Source: an uncultured Faecalibacterium sp.
GTDB lineage: Bacteria; Bacillota; Clostridia; Oscillospirales; Ruminococcaceae
DNA length: 53,084 bases
Assembly: GCA_900551435.1 (NCBI GenBank)
Contig: URVW01000006.1
Location: 1-53,084 of the forward strand
Direction: 5' to 3'
Shown here piece by piece: positions 1-7,974 of the stretch. The notes beneath the pieces were generated by a model. It was not told the origin of the DNA. It saw only the letters and a list, made by a program, of their open reading frames with translations, and ran no database searches. Both the position numbers and the translations under genes were made by a program. Each line of letters opens with the position of its first letter. Position 1 is the stretch's first letter.

Positions 1-519
1 GACGTGGCGGCCGTCGGCCAGCTTCTCATACTCGAAGTCCTTTGCGCCGCCGTTGGAGGTGCGGCAGAGGACGAACATGCCCTTGCCCTGCTTCTCGGCG
101 TAGGGCAGATAGGGGCTGATAGAGTCCAGACCCATGTAGGGGGCCAGCGTGACGAAATCAGACTCGAAATCGCCGGTAAAGTGGCCCATGGCGTACATCT
201 CAGCGGTCTTGGCGATGTCGCCGCGCTTGATGTCGGCGATGACGGGGATACCCGCCTCGCGGACAGCCTTCAGGGTGTCGGCGTAAGCCTTCAGGCCCTC
301 CAGACCCAGAGACTCATAATAAGCGATCTGCACCTTGTAGCAGCCCGCCACGCTCTTGGTGGCATCGATCAGCTTCTTGTTGAAGCGGACGATGTTCTCG
401 CCCTTGGACAGGGTGCTGTCCACAAAATCAGCGGGCAGATAGCTGAAGTCGGTATCCAGACCCACGCAGACCGGGCCGCGTGCTTCGACAGCTTCGTACA
501 GTTTATCCATGTTCGTCAT
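1..519 (-). CDS. pyrF: Orotidine 5'-phosphate decarboxylase, 3' end cut off by window
   Basis: Catalyses the last step of UMP synthesis, decarboxylating OMP in the cytoplasm. 173 codons are visible; the C-terminus lies outside the window. The protein begins MTNMDKLYEAVEARGPVCVG and continues into LDTDFSYLP, the N-terminal beta-strand and aspartate typical of the longer bacterial PyrF subgroup. The start at 519 is chosen because GGAGG lies 8 bases upstream; a second ATG at 510 is too far from it. It follows pyrC by 41 bases on the same strand with no terminator between, so the two are very likely one transcript and share the pyrC leader control. Confidence is high for family; only the missing end is unknown. 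Confidence 0.93.
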   Translation of the reverse strand, partial: MTNMDKLYEAVEARGPVCVGLDTDFSYLPADFVDSTLSKGENIVRFNKKLIDATKSVAGCYKVQIAYYESLGLEGLKAYADTLKAVREAGIPVIADIKRGDIAKTAEMYAMGHFTGDFESDFVTLAPYMGLDSISPYLPYAEKQGKGMFVLCRTSNGGAKDFEYEKLADGRHV

Positions 520-560
520 CGTTGGTTTCCTCCATTGCTCTCTATTCTAAAAATATCCGG

Positions 561-1751
561 TTATTCTTCCGCCTGATAGGTCAGCTTGCCGCCCTTGACC
601 GTTGCGCAGACTCTGCCATACAGCTGTGCGCCGTCGTAGGGGCAGTTGTGCGACTTCGAGTGGAGCTTGTCCTTGTCCACGGTATAGGGGGTGTCGAGGT
701 CCACCAGAACGAAGTCGGCATCGTAGCCGGGTTCCAGCTGGCCTTTCGCCAGACCCAGGATCTCCGCAGGGCGGGTGCTCATCAGATGGACCAGCAGTTC
801 CAGCGGCAAGCCCTCTTCCTTGCAGAGCTTGGTGTAGCAGACGCCGAACGCCGTCTCGCTGCCCACCATACCGGCCATGCCCTTGAGCTTGTCTTCTTCG
901 GAGTGGGGTGCGTGGTCGGTGGCGATGGCATCCACCACGCCGGAACGGATGGCGTCGATCAGGGCGCTCACATCGTCCGCCGTGCGGATGGGCGGGTTGA
1001 CGCGGTAATCGCAGGTCTCGTTGTTGAACCACAGGTGGTGGGGCGTCACCTCGCAGGTGACGGGTGCGCCGCGCAGCTTTGCCATCTGGATGGCGTCGAT
1101 GGCCCCGCGGGTGGAGACGTGGCACATATGCAGCTTGGTCTGGTAGTACTCGCTCAGCCAGCAGTTGCGGACCGTTTCAAGGTCCTCCGCCAGCCGGTAG
1201 TCCCACGGGCTGATCTCCATATCCTCGGCGTGGCTCATCACGGTGATGTCCCGCTGGGTGCAGATGGCAAACGCCCGCGCCATGGTGGCGTTGTCCTGCA
1301 CGCCGTGGCCGTCCTCGGTGATGAACTTGACCGAAGCGGGCAGCGTCTTGAGGTGGTCCAGCGTCTTGCCGTCGAAGTTCTCGGTGATGGAAACGGTCTG
1401 GTTCACGTCGCACAGGCCGACTTCGGCGGCCTTCTGCTCCACCATGGCCGCCTGTGCGGCGGACGAGCAGACGGGCTTGGTGTTGGGCATCAGGTTCACA
1501 AAGGTGTAACCGCCCGCCGCAGCGGCGCGGCTGCCCGTCTCGATATCCTCTTTATATTCAAAACCCGGGGTGCGCCAGTGACAGTGCAGATCGACGAAGG
1601 CGGGCAGGACGGTCAATCCCCCGGCATCGAGGACCGTTTCATTCTCCCCGGCCAGAGCCTCCAAGTCCTGACCGATGGCCGCGATCGTGCCGTCCTTGAC
1701 GTACAGTTCTACCGGCCGGCCCTCTGCATTGACAGCGTTTACAAGCAGCAT
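561..1751 (-). CDS. pyrC: Dihydroorotase
   Basis: Cyclises carbamoyl-aspartate to dihydroorotate in pyrimidine synthesis. 396 residues, normal for the type I (Bacillus-like) enzyme. Residues 54-63 read DLHCHWRTPG, the metal-binding HxH (H56, H58) plus substrate-binding Arg motif, followed by NLMPNTKP near residue 87-93 and ATDHAPHSEEDK around residue 300 carrying the catalytic Asp. The open frame extends upstream to 1814, but ATG at 1751 has GGGAGG 8 bases before it and matches the family start (MLLVNAVNAEG), and the longer form would run through the attenuator. It is upstream of pyrF in an apparent operon preceded by a leader peptide and terminator, suggesting control by pyrimidine supply. 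Confidence 0.95.
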   Translation of the reverse strand: MLLVNAVNAEGRPVELYVKDGTIAAIGQDLEALAGENETVLDAGGLTVLPAFVDLHCHWRTPGFEYKEDIETGSRAAAAGGYTFVNLMPNTKPVCSSAAQAAMVEQKAAEVGLCDVNQTVSITENFDGKTLDHLKTLPASVKFITEDGHGVQDNATMARAFAICTQRDITVMSHAEDMEISPWDYRLAEDLETVRNCWLSEYYQTKLHMCHVSTRGAIDAIQMAKLRGAPVTCEVTPHHLWFNNETCDYRVNPPIRTADDVSALIDAIRSGVVDAIATDHAPHSEEDKLKGMAGMVGSETAFGVCYTKLCKEEGLPLELLVHLMSTRPAEILGLAKGQLEPGYDADFVLVDLDTPYTVDKDKLHSKSHNCPYDGAQLYGRVCATVKGGKLTYQAEE

Positions 1752-1792
1752 GGCAAAATACCTCCCTGTTTTTGGTGTGCGCCCAAATGGGC

Positions 1793-1829
1793 AAAAAAAA
1801 GAACCTTTCCGCAAATGGGAAAAGTTCTA
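1793..1829 (-). terminator. Rho-independent attenuator in the pyrC leader
   Basis: On the minus strand GAACTTTTCC (starting with the G of the leader-peptide stop TAG) pairs with GGAAAGGTTC over ten base pairs including one G-U, with a 7-base loop, followed by eight consecutive T. The hairpin lies between the leader peptide and pyrC, so it can stop transcription before the structural genes. The overlap of stop codon and stem means a ribosome finishing the leader peptide would block hairpin formation. Confidence 0.8.
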
Positions 1830-1913
1830 ACGACCGAAAAAAGGAAACACGGAGCCCACCGCAAAAACGGCTGCAAACTGCTTTTTCAGTTTTGCGTTCA
1901 TTTTTGACAGCAT
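1827..1913 (-). CDS. 28-residue leader peptide upstream of pyrC
   Basis: A short frame begins ATG at 1913 with AAGGAG 8 bases upstream and ends TAG at 1829-1827. It encodes 28 residues that finish VGSVFPFFGR; the Phe-rich end is dictated by a U-rich stretch in the RNA (UUUCCUUUUUUC). In E. coli the pyrBI leader peptide also ends over a U-rich pause site just before a terminator, and coupling between the ribosome and polymerase senses UTP. Here the stop codon sits at the base of the terminator hairpin. I infer the same role. The peptide itself probably has no function after synthesis. No homologue can be checked here. Confidence 0.68.
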   Translation of the reverse strand: MLSKMNAKLKKQFAAVFAVGSVFPFFGR

Positions 1914-1953
1914 ACCGGCTTCTCCTTTTTTCAGGTGCATTTATTTTCGTTAT

Positions 1954-1983
1954 ATTTTATCATAGAAACGCGAAATGTGTCAA
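1954..1983 (-). promoter_or_regulatory. Promoter for pyrC-pyrF leader
   Basis: Minus strand TTGACA (1983-1978), 18-base spacer, TAAAAT (1959-1954). Start of transcription would be near 1947, giving a leader of about 195 bases that holds the leader peptide and attenuator. Between this promoter and the divergent cysE promoter (1984-2112) I see no further feature. Confidence 0.75.
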
Positions 1984-2112
1984 TGCTTCGGGGCGTTTTT
2001 CTTTGTAAAAAGGTTTCGCTTTCATTGCGCCAAATTTTAGCTACTCTACCGAAAAAATCAAAATCCCCCCTCTCAGGCGGAAAAAAGGCGGCCCCAATCC
2101 CTAGCATATCAC

Positions 2113-2141
2113 TGTACATTGAAGTTAAGATGTGTTATGAT
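2113..2141 (+). promoter_or_regulatory. Promoter for cysE
   Basis: TGTACA (2113-2118), 17-base spacer, extended -10 TGT-TATGAT (2136-2141). The transcript starts near 2148 and carries a small GCCGCC/GGCGGC hairpin before the ribosome binding site. No T-box or other known riboswitch is evident in the short leader. Confidence 0.7.
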
Positions 2142-2206
2142 ATCTGAAAAGGAAAAAGAGAGAGCCGCCGGCTTGGGGCGGCACACACAAAGGGAGGTTT
2201 CCCCAC

Positions 2207-2875
2207 ATGGGCTTATTGGAGGACGCACGGAACATCCAGCGCAAAGATCCCGCCGCACGGAGTGTGCTGGAGGTCATTCTGCTGTACCCCGGCTTTCACA
2301 TTCTGGTGTATCACCGTATCGCGCACTGGCTGTACCAGCACGAGCACTTCTTCTTGGCACGCTGGGTCAGCCAGCGCGGCCGCCACAAGACCGGCATTGA
2401 GATCCATCCCGGCGCGACGATCGGCAAATGCCTGTTCATCGACCACGGCATGGGCATCGTCTTTGGCGAGACGACCGAGATCGGCGACAACTGCACCATT
2501 TACCACGGCGTGACGCTGGGCGGCACAGGCAAGGATACCGGCAAGCGCCACCCCACGCTGGGCAACAACGTCCTGATCGGCGCGGGCACGAAGGTGCTCG
2601 GCCCGGTCTACATCGGCGACAATGCCCGCATCGGCGCCGGAAGCGTCGTTCTGCGCAACCTGCCCGCCAACTGCACCGCTGTCGGCGTCCCCGCCGAGGT
2701 AGTCCGCATCAACAACAAGGCGGTCATCCCCGCCGACGACCTTGACCAGCAGGATCTGCCGGATGTCGTCGCCCAGCGCATCACCGACCTCGACCGCCGG
2801 ATCAGCGCACTGGAAAAGCACAAGCAGGGCGATGTGCCGCCGACCGCGGAACAGATCGCACAGCGTCAGAAATAA
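2207..2875 (+). CDS. cysE: Serine O-acetyltransferase
   Basis: Transfers acetyl from acetyl-CoA to serine, giving O-acetylserine for cysteine synthesis. 222 residues, the short Gram-positive form. An N-terminal helical part with YPGFHILVYHRIAHWL precedes a left-handed beta-helix of hexapeptide repeats (about residues 64-165) containing GIEIHPGATIG, IDHGMGIVFGETTEIG, YHGVTLGGTGK and KRHPTLGNNVLIGAG, which hold the catalytic His and the CoA-binding segment. The C-terminal about 45 residues are charged and probably helical. GGGAGG lies 9 bases before the ATG. It is monocistronic with its own promoter and terminator; no cysK is adjacent. Confidence 0.95.
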   Translation: MGLLEDARNIQRKDPAARSVLEVILLYPGFHILVYHRIAHWLYQHEHFFLARWVSQRGRHKTGIEIHPGATIGKCLFIDHGMGIVFGETTEIGDNCTIYHGVTLGGTGKDTGKRHPTLGNNVLIGAGTKVLGPVYIGDNARIGAGSVVLRNLPANCTAVGVPAEVVRINNKAVIPADDLDQQDLPDVVAQRITDLDRRISALEKHKQGDVPPTAEQIAQRQK

Positions 2876-2876
2876 G

Positions 2877-2917
2877 AAAACGGGACTGCTGCACTTCTCA
2901 TGCAGCAGTCCCGTTTT
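2877..2917. terminator. Bidirectional terminator after cysE
   Basis: AAAACGGGACTGCTGCA pairs with TGCAGCAGTCCCGTTTT around a 7-base loop. T runs on both strands allow it to end cysE on the plus strand and the DUF3842 operon (ending at 2920) on the minus strand. Confidence 0.9.
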
Positions 2918-2919
2918 TG

Positions 2920-3345
2920 TTAACAGCTTTTTCCGGAGCAAAGCTCCTTTACTTTTTGGGCCGCAGCCGCGACCAGCTGGCTGACCGGCTGGTCCGGCAC
3001 GCCGACCACATAGTTTTCACAGTGGTTGATGGGCACGAGCACCCGCTTTGCCCCGCTCTGGCAGACCGCCGCCGCCATGGCGGGCGTGATCTCGCCCAGC
3101 AGCGCATCCGCAATAACGATGCCGATGGGGCCGACGATGACGTCCGCGTGGCGGCAGTTGACCACCACTGCATTCTCGCCGGTGGCCGCGCGGGGCGCAC
3201 CCGCCTTGAGCATCGCATTCGCGGCCAGACTGTTGGTCCCCACGGCGGTCAGCTCTGCTTCCGGACAGGCCGCGCCGATGGCCGCCACCAGCTGACGGCC
3301 CAGACCGCCGCCCTGTCCGTCAATGACCAGAACCTTCCCCGCCAT
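2920..3345 (-). CDS. DUF3842 family protein
   Basis: 141 residues matching the small uncharacterised DUF3842 family common in Clostridia. It starts MAGKVLVIDGQGGGLGRQLV, which resembles a Rossmann-type glycine-rich nucleotide loop, and contains AVVVNCRHADVIVGPIGIVIADALLGEITP and KRVLVPINHCENYVVGV. Function is unknown; the fold suggests binding of a nucleotide or small molecule in the cytoplasm. Its ATG overlaps the pepV-like stop codon by one base (TGATG), so translation is coupled to the upstream dipeptidase gene. The family often sits beside unrelated metabolic genes, so the neighbour does not define its job. Confidence 0.8.
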   Translation of the reverse strand: MAGKVLVIDGQGGGLGRQLVAAIGAACPEAELTAVGTNSLAANAMLKAGAPRAATGENAVVVNCRHADVIVGPIGIVIADALLGEITPAMAAAVCQSGAKRVLVPINHCENYVVGVPDQPVSQLVAAAAQKVKELCSGKSC

Positions 3346-4733
3346 CAGAAATCGATCTCCTCAAGGCGCAGCAGGGCGATGATATAAATTTTCAGCGCTT
3401 CCAGCAGCTTGTCGATGGGAGCCGACTCGTTCGCACCGTGCATCGGGCCGCCGAACTCGGGCAGGACGATGTCGTTGTGCTCCGGGCCGAAGCTGACCGC
3501 ATAGGGGAAGTGGCGGGCGTAAGTGCCGCCGCCCATCGTGAACGGCGTCGCGTGTTCGCCGGTCACTTCATTATAGGTATCGATGCATGCCTTGATGGCC
3601 GGAGTGTCGGCTTCGATATAGAACGGCTCTGCGCTCTCGACGTCTTCCAGCGAAGCGCCGCTGCCGACGGCTTCGCGAATCTGCTCGGCCATCTTCTCGC
3701 CGGTGGTGCAGGTGGGATAACGGCTGTCCATGGTCTGCACCAGCTTGCCGTCCTCCATGTAGATGCGGCCGCCGATGACCGTCAGCGGGCCGAAGGGGCC
3801 GTCTGCACAGGCGATGCCGATGCCCTCGCCCGCCGTGGAGGAGTGCAGCTTCTTCAGTGCTTCCAGATAGGCGCGCTCGGCGTCATTGCACAGGCCGTTG
3901 TCCAGCAGATAGTTGACCACCAAGCCGATGGCGTTGACCGTGCCCTGCGGAGAAGCCGCATGGCCGGACTTGCCCCAGCCGCGGATGCGCACGCCAGTGC
4001 CTTCCGGCTCCAGCGTAATGTTGGGAGCATTCTTGAGCTTGGTGATATCCGTCTCGACCAGTGCGCTGGCACGGTCCGGAACGGCATTGTTTGCCACGCC
4101 GCCGGTAAAGTCCTTGATGACGCCGTTGCAGACCGGGCTGACCAGCTTTGCGCCAAAGTGGCCCTTTTCACCGTTGCACACCGGGAACTCGGCGTCCGGG
4201 GTGAAGCAGAACACCGGAGCCGGATAGTTCTTCAGGTAGTAGTCCACATCGCGCATACTGGTCTCTTCGTTGTCGCCGATGAGCGCACGGATGGGATAGC
4301 GCAGGGAGACGCCCTCTTCCTTGAGGAACTTCAGGGCATACAGGGTGGTGACCATGGGGCCTTTGTCGTCGGCAACGCCGCGGCCGATCATCCAGCCGTC
4401 CTTGATCTCCATCTGGAACGGGTCGCCGGTCCAGCCGTTGCCCTCGGGCACGACGTCCACATGGCAGATGGTGGCCAGATACTTTTCTGCATCTGCACCC
4501 GGCAGCTCTGCATAGCCGATGTAGTTCTCACAGTTGCGGGTCGCAAGGCCCATGCCAGCCGCCAGTTCCAGCGTCTTGTCCAGCGCTGCGCGTGCGCCCA
4601 GACCAAACGGCGCGCCCTCTGCGGGAGCGCTCTCCACACTGTTGATGGAAACCAGCTCTGCAATATCTTTGAGCAGCTGTTCCTTGTTCGCCGCAATAAA
4701 GGCGTCGATCTTCTGGTTCAATGCCTGATCCAT
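3345..4733 (-). CDS. M20 family dipeptidase (PepV/Sapep-like)
   Basis: A cytoplasmic di-zinc metallopeptidase that cleaves dipeptides taken up from outside. 462 residues, typical for PepV. Visible motifs in order: ATICHVDVVPEGNGW (metal His and Asp), GRGVADDKGP (bridging Asp), GDNEETSMRDVDYY (catalytic Glu pair), a lid/dimerisation domain around residues 190-340, and TMGGGTYARHF with FGPEHNDIVLPEFGGPMHGANE supplying the late metal His near the C-terminus. The start has AAAGGA 10 bases upstream. It precedes DUF3842 with a one-base overlap; 77 bases separate it from the membrane protein gene upstream. Substrate range cannot be read from sequence. Confidence 0.92.
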   Translation of the reverse strand: MDQALNQKIDAFIAANKEQLLKDIAELVSINSVESAPAEGAPFGLGARAALDKTLELAAGMGLATRNCENYIGYAELPGADAEKYLATICHVDVVPEGNGWTGDPFQMEIKDGWMIGRGVADDKGPMVTTLYALKFLKEEGVSLRYPIRALIGDNEETSMRDVDYYLKNYPAPVFCFTPDAEFPVCNGEKGHFGAKLVSPVCNGVIKDFTGGVANNAVPDRASALVETDITKLKNAPNITLEPEGTGVRIRGWGKSGHAASPQGTVNAIGLVVNYLLDNGLCNDAERAYLEALKKLHSSTAGEGIGIACADGPFGPLTVIGGRIYMEDGKLVQTMDSRYPTCTTGEKMAEQIREAVGSGASLEDVESAEPFYIEADTPAIKACIDTYNEVTGEHATPFTMGGGTYARHFPYAVSFGPEHNDIVLPEFGGPMHGANESAPIDKLLEALKIYIIALLRLEEIDF

Positions 4734-4810
4734 GTTTCAGTTCGTCCTTTCTTTTGTCGTAAAGACACATCGCTGTCTATTCTAACACACTTTGCGGCGG
4801 AATGCCAGCC

Positions 4811-5296
4811 TTACCCGACTGCAAACAGGCTGCTTGCCGCGCCCAGCACACCCATGCTGGCCAGACCCATGATAACACCCGCCAGCAGAACGCCGCCCAT
4901 ACAGGCGATGAGGACATCCTTGAACTTCATATCGAGGATGGAAGCCGCCAGCGTACCGGTCCATGCGCCGGTCCCGGGCAGAGGGATGCCCACGAAGAGC
5001 AGCAGCGCCACAGTCAGGCCCTTGCCGGCCTTTTCTTCCAGCTTTCGGCCGCCCTTTTCGCCCTTGACGATAAAGAACTTGCAGATGGGGCCGATGACCG
5101 GCTTATTGTAGCCCCACACCAGGAACCGCCGTGCGAACAGATAAATGAACGGGACCGGGATCATATTGCCCAGCACACAGATAATATAGGTAGGCAGGAC
5201 CGGCAGCCCCATGCCAAGGCCGATGGGAATAGCGCCGCGCAGTTCCACCACGGGGACCATCGAGATGAGGAAAACGAGCAGATAATTTTTCAGCAT
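4811..5296 (-). CDS. Small multidrug-export-like membrane protein (COG2426 / PF06695)
   Basis: 161 residues with about four hydrophobic segments (roughly 1-25, 32-55, 88-115, 128-155). The motif SMVPVVELRGAIPIGLGMG near the N-terminus and GIPLPGTGAWTG in the middle are the repeated re-entrant-like P/G motifs of the Sm_multidrug_ex family, which is related to DedA-type proteins. The name is historic; a transport or lipid-handling role is not proven. AAGGAG precedes the ATG by 8 bases. It lies 21 bases after xth on the same strand and is likely co-transcribed with it. Confidence 0.82.
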   Translation of the reverse strand: MLKNYLLVFLISMVPVVELRGAIPIGLGMGLPVLPTYIICVLGNMIPVPFIYLFARRFLVWGYNKPVIGPICKFFIVKGEKGGRKLEEKAGKGLTVALLLFVGIPLPGTGAWTGTLAASILDMKFKDVLIACMGGVLLAGVIMGLASMGVLGAASSLFAVG

Positions 5297-5317
5297 GAGA
5301 ACACTCCTTTTTGTTGC

Positions 5318-6070
5318 TTACAGGTCGATGACCAGTTCCACGGGGCAATGGTCCGAACCAAAGATCTCGTTGTGGATCTCTGCCGCCCGAATCTTGTCTG
5401 CGATGCGGCGGGACACGATGAAGTAATCGATGCGCCAGCCCGCGTTCTTCTCGCGGGCGCGGAACCGATAGCTCCACCAGCTGTATTTCACCTCATCGGG
5501 GTGGATGACCCGGAAGCTGTCGGCAAAGCCCGCCTCCAGCAGTTCGGTCATCTTGGCCCGCTCCTGATCGGTGAAGCCCGCGCTCATATGGTTGGTCTTT
5601 GCATTTTTGATGTCCATTTCGGTATGGGCCACGTTCAGGTCGCCGCACAGGATGACCGGCTTTTTCGCATCCAGCCCCAGCAGATAGGCGCGGAAGGCAT
5701 CCTCCCACTCCATCCGGTAGTCCAGCCGCTTCAGGCCGTCCTGACTGTTCGGCGTGTAGCAGTTGACCAGATAAAACGCCGGATATTCCAGCGTCAGGAC
5801 CCTGCCCTCGTGGTCGTGCTCCTCGATGCCGATGCCCATCGTGACCGCCAGCGGCTTCTGCCTGCACCAGCACGCCGTGCCGGAATAGCCCTTTTTCTCT
5901 GCCGAGTATGTATATTCGGTATAGCCTTCCGGGGCAAAATCTGCCTGACCCGGCTGCATTTTTGTTTCCTGCACCGAGAAGATATCGGCGTCCAGCGCCG
6001 CAAAGCTTGCGGCAAAATCGTGGGTCAGACAGGCCCGCAGACCGTTGACGTTCCAGCTGATGAGTTTCAT
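5318..6070 (-). CDS. xth: Exodeoxyribonuclease III
   Basis: AP endonuclease and 3'-5' exonuclease for base excision repair in the cytoplasm. 250 residues, the usual ExoA/Xth length. Signature motifs: MKLISWNVNGLRA at the N-terminus, IFSVQETKMQ (metal Glu), YTPNSQDGLKRLDYRMEWE, LCGDLNVAHTEMDIKN (catalytic Asp and Asn), KYSWWSYRFRAREKNAGWRIDYF and IFGSDHCPVEL (catalytic Asp-His). All key residues are present. AAGGAG lies 8 bases before the start. It is 18 bases after the MATE exporter gene on the same strand. Confidence 0.95.
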   Translation of the reverse strand: MKLISWNVNGLRACLTHDFAASFAALDADIFSVQETKMQPGQADFAPEGYTEYTYSAEKKGYSGTACWCRQKPLAVTMGIGIEEHDHEGRVLTLEYPAFYLVNCYTPNSQDGLKRLDYRMEWEDAFRAYLLGLDAKKPVILCGDLNVAHTEMDIKNAKTNHMSAGFTDQERAKMTELLEAGFADSFRVIHPDEVKYSWWSYRFRAREKNAGWRIDYFIVSRRIADKIRAAEIHNEIFGSDHCPVELVIDL

Positions 6071-6088
6071 CTCGTCGCTCCTTTTATG

Positions 6089-7465
6089 TTATGCTTGATA
6101 TTTGGTTTTCCATGCACCGCTGCGGAAGCGGATCACAAAACAGGTCACGCGGCAGACCCAGTCCACGACCATCGCGATCCAGACGCCGACCGCACCCAGA
6201 CCCATCTTGACGCCGATGAGGTAGCTGAAGCCCAGCCGCCAGATGGCCATGCTCAAAATGGAAACGACCATCGTGAATTTGACATCGTTCGCGGCGCGCA
6301 GGGCATTCGGCAGCACGAAGGATGCCGGCCACAGCAGCAGACCACAGGCCGCATGGATCTGCACCAGCAGAACCGCCAGTTCCATGGTCGCGCCGGACAG
6401 TTCATAGATGCCGACCAGCGGCTTCACGAACAACAGGATCGCACCGTTGGAAAGGCCCATCGTGATGTACGCCCAGAGCAGCAGTTTGCGGGTGTAGTAG
6501 ATGGCCTGTTCGTTGTCCCCTGCGCCGACGCAGCGGCCCACAACCGTGATCATTGCAAGGCTGATGGCCTTTCCGGGAATGACACCCATGCCGTCGAGGT
6601 TGTTCGCCACCGCATTGGCCGCGATCTGGACCGTGCCAAAGGTGGAGATCATGCTGACGACGAGGATGCGGCCCGCTTCAAACAGGCTGTTCTCAAAGGC
6701 GGACGGGATGCCGATGCCCAGAATGCGCCGGGTCAGACCGCCATCCAGCCGCAGGGTCTTGGGGACGTTCAGCAGATTGCCGTCCCCTTTTTTATAGCAC
6801 TTGCGCAGGATCAGTGCAGCGGCCACCACGCGGGAGACTACGCTGGGCCACGCAACGCCCTCAACGCCCATTTTCAGGCCGAAGATGCAGACCGCGTTGC
6901 CCACGACATTGATAACGTTCATCAAAAAACTGATCTGCATCGAAATTTTGGAGTTGCCCATACTGCGGAACAGCGCCGCGCCGCCATTGTACAGTGCAAG
7001 GAACGGGTAGCTCAGGGCGATGACCTTCAGGTAGAGCACACCGGCTTCCAGCACATCGGCATCGATCGAGCCGTAGAACAGCCGGATCATCGGCCGCGCC
7101 AGCACAAAGCAGACTGCGCCCACGGCCACACCGAACAGGCCGCTGAGCAGGAGAAGCTGGCCAGAGCTGGCATCCGCGTGCTCCTGCTCCCGCGCACCCA
7201 GATACTGGCTGACCACCACCGCGCCGCCGGTGGCCAGCGCCGCAAACAGCACGATGATGAGGTTGTTGATCATATCCACCAGACTGACGCCCGAGATGGC
7301 CGCTTCGCCGCAGCGGGAGACCATCATCGTATCCGCCATGCCGACCGTCACTTCCAGCAGCTGCTCCACCAGCAGCGGCCCCGACAGCCGAAGCAGTTCG
7401 CCCTCGGTGAACAGCGGTTTCCGCCCGCCGAACCGAGGTGCTTTTGGGTTTATCGTTGTTACCAT
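6089..7465 (-). CDS. MATE family efflux transporter
   Basis: A polytopic inner-membrane cation-coupled exporter of about 458 residues with roughly 12 membrane segments. Family features: LLVEQLLEVTVGMADTMMVS in the first helix, GGAVVVSQYLGARE in the second, and the second-half repeat GIPSAFENSLFEAGRILV. The start at 7465 (MVTTINPKAPRFGG) is preferred over an upstream in-frame ATG at 7522 because the protein begins normally there and AAGGGA lies about 7 bases upstream. First gene of a probable run with xth and the small membrane exporter; its own promoter is at 7566-7594. Substrate is unknown. The remnant at 31166 derives from the same family. Confidence 0.92.
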   Translation of the reverse strand: MVTTINPKAPRFGGRKPLFTEGELLRLSGPLLVEQLLEVTVGMADTMMVSRCGEAAISGVSLVDMINNLIIVLFAALATGGAVVVSQYLGAREQEHADASSGQLLLLSGLFGVAVGAVCFVLARPMIRLFYGSIDADVLEAGVLYLKVIALSYPFLALYNGGAALFRSMGNSKISMQISFLMNVINVVGNAVCIFGLKMGVEGVAWPSVVSRVVAAALILRKCYKKGDGNLLNVPKTLRLDGGLTRRILGIGIPSAFENSLFEAGRILVVSMISTFGTVQIAANAVANNLDGMGVIPGKAISLAMITVVGRCVGAGDNEQAIYYTRKLLLWAYITMGLSNGAILLFVKPLVGIYELSGATMELAVLLVQIHAACGLLLWPASFVLPNALRAANDVKFTMVVSILSMAIWRLGFSYLIGVKMGLGAVGVWIAMVVDWVCRVTCFVIRFRSGAWKTKYQA

Positions 7466-7565
7466 TGTTGTCCCTTCTTTTTTGGTCTGGGCGCAAAACA
7501 TTCCTGCCTTGTGCCCCCTCATGTCCCAAAAGGCCGCAAAACCTCATTTTAACATGATTGTATCC

Positions 7566-7594
7566 ATCTTAACACAGCCGGTTTCGCTTGTAAA
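7566..7594 (-). promoter_or_regulatory. Promoter for the MATE-xth operon
   Basis: Minus strand TTTACA (7594-7589), 17-base spacer, TAAGAT (7571-7566). About 95 bases upstream of the MATE start codon. Confidence 0.65.
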
Positions 7595-7767
7595 GAATCG
7601 CACAGCGGTTTTTTCAAATTCTTTTCATGGGAACGCGGTTTTGTCAGTGTTTTTCCGGAAATCGAAGCTTGTTTTATCACTTTCACCGATTTCATCCGTT
7701 CAAATTTGTGCGTTGTGCCAAAATATCAGATTTTTGCTCGATTTGGAGAACTTTTTTCCAAAAGCCC

Positions 7768-7796
7768 TTGCATTTTCTTCTGAAAAGTGCTATCTT
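7768..7796 (+). promoter_or_regulatory. Promoter of an unassigned short transcript
   Basis: TTGCAT (7768-7773), 17-base spacer, TATCTT (7791-7796). It points into a 170-base stretch that ends in a good plus-strand terminator but contains no closed reading frame. Confidence 0.5.
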
Positions 7797-7826
7797 GTAT
7801 CCAACAAGAGCGGCGGTTGGATACAA
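7795..7826. promoter_or_regulatory. Perfect 11-bp palindrome over the promoter start site
   Basis: TTGTATCCAAC, ten bases, GTTGGATACAA. It covers the end of the -10 box and the expected transcription start, the usual place for a repressor operator; it could also fold as the 5' hairpin of the RNA. No adjacent regulator gene is evident. Confidence 0.5.
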
Positions 7827-7974
7827 ATGACTGCGACGAGCCTTTTCCACGGCTCTTGGTTCTTCCTTCTATTTTATTATGCTATTTTCTTCATTTACCT
7901 TCTTATCATTTACCCTGTCCCGCTGAGGGACGAGAAAAGCGCTTCCCCAACCTGCACGGGGAAGCGCTTTTTTC
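7803..7974 (+). ncRNA. Candidate small RNA, about 170 nt
   Basis: The interval has a promoter at 7768-7796, the palindrome at 7795-7826, a second small hairpin GAGCC/GGCTC, a long pyrimidine-rich tract (about 7858-7920) and a terminator at 7935-7974. The only ATG frame, from 7827, encodes a hydrophobic stretch but lacks a ribosome binding site and runs through the terminator into folC antisense, so I do not call a protein. No known RNA family is recognised. Confidence 0.35.
7935..7974. terminator. Terminator between the candidate RNA and folC
   Basis: AAAAGCGCTTCCCC pairs with GGGGAAGCGCTTTT around a 9-base loop, with TTTTTTCTTACTTTT on the plus strand. The weaker T run on the minus strand still lets it serve folC, whose stop codon abuts it at 7975. 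Confidence 0.8.

Noticed and set aside
1752..1950. PyrR binding loop in the pyrC leader
   Set aside because: I could not find the conserved PyrR anti-antiterminator sequence; the leader peptide with terminator explains the region better.
4802..7552. Plus-strand open frame of over 900 codons opposite the small membrane exporter, xth and MATE genes
   Set aside because: It is a shadow of GC-rich minus-strand genes with clear family motifs; its translation is rich in His, Gln, Arg and Asp and has no recognisable domain or ribosome binding site.
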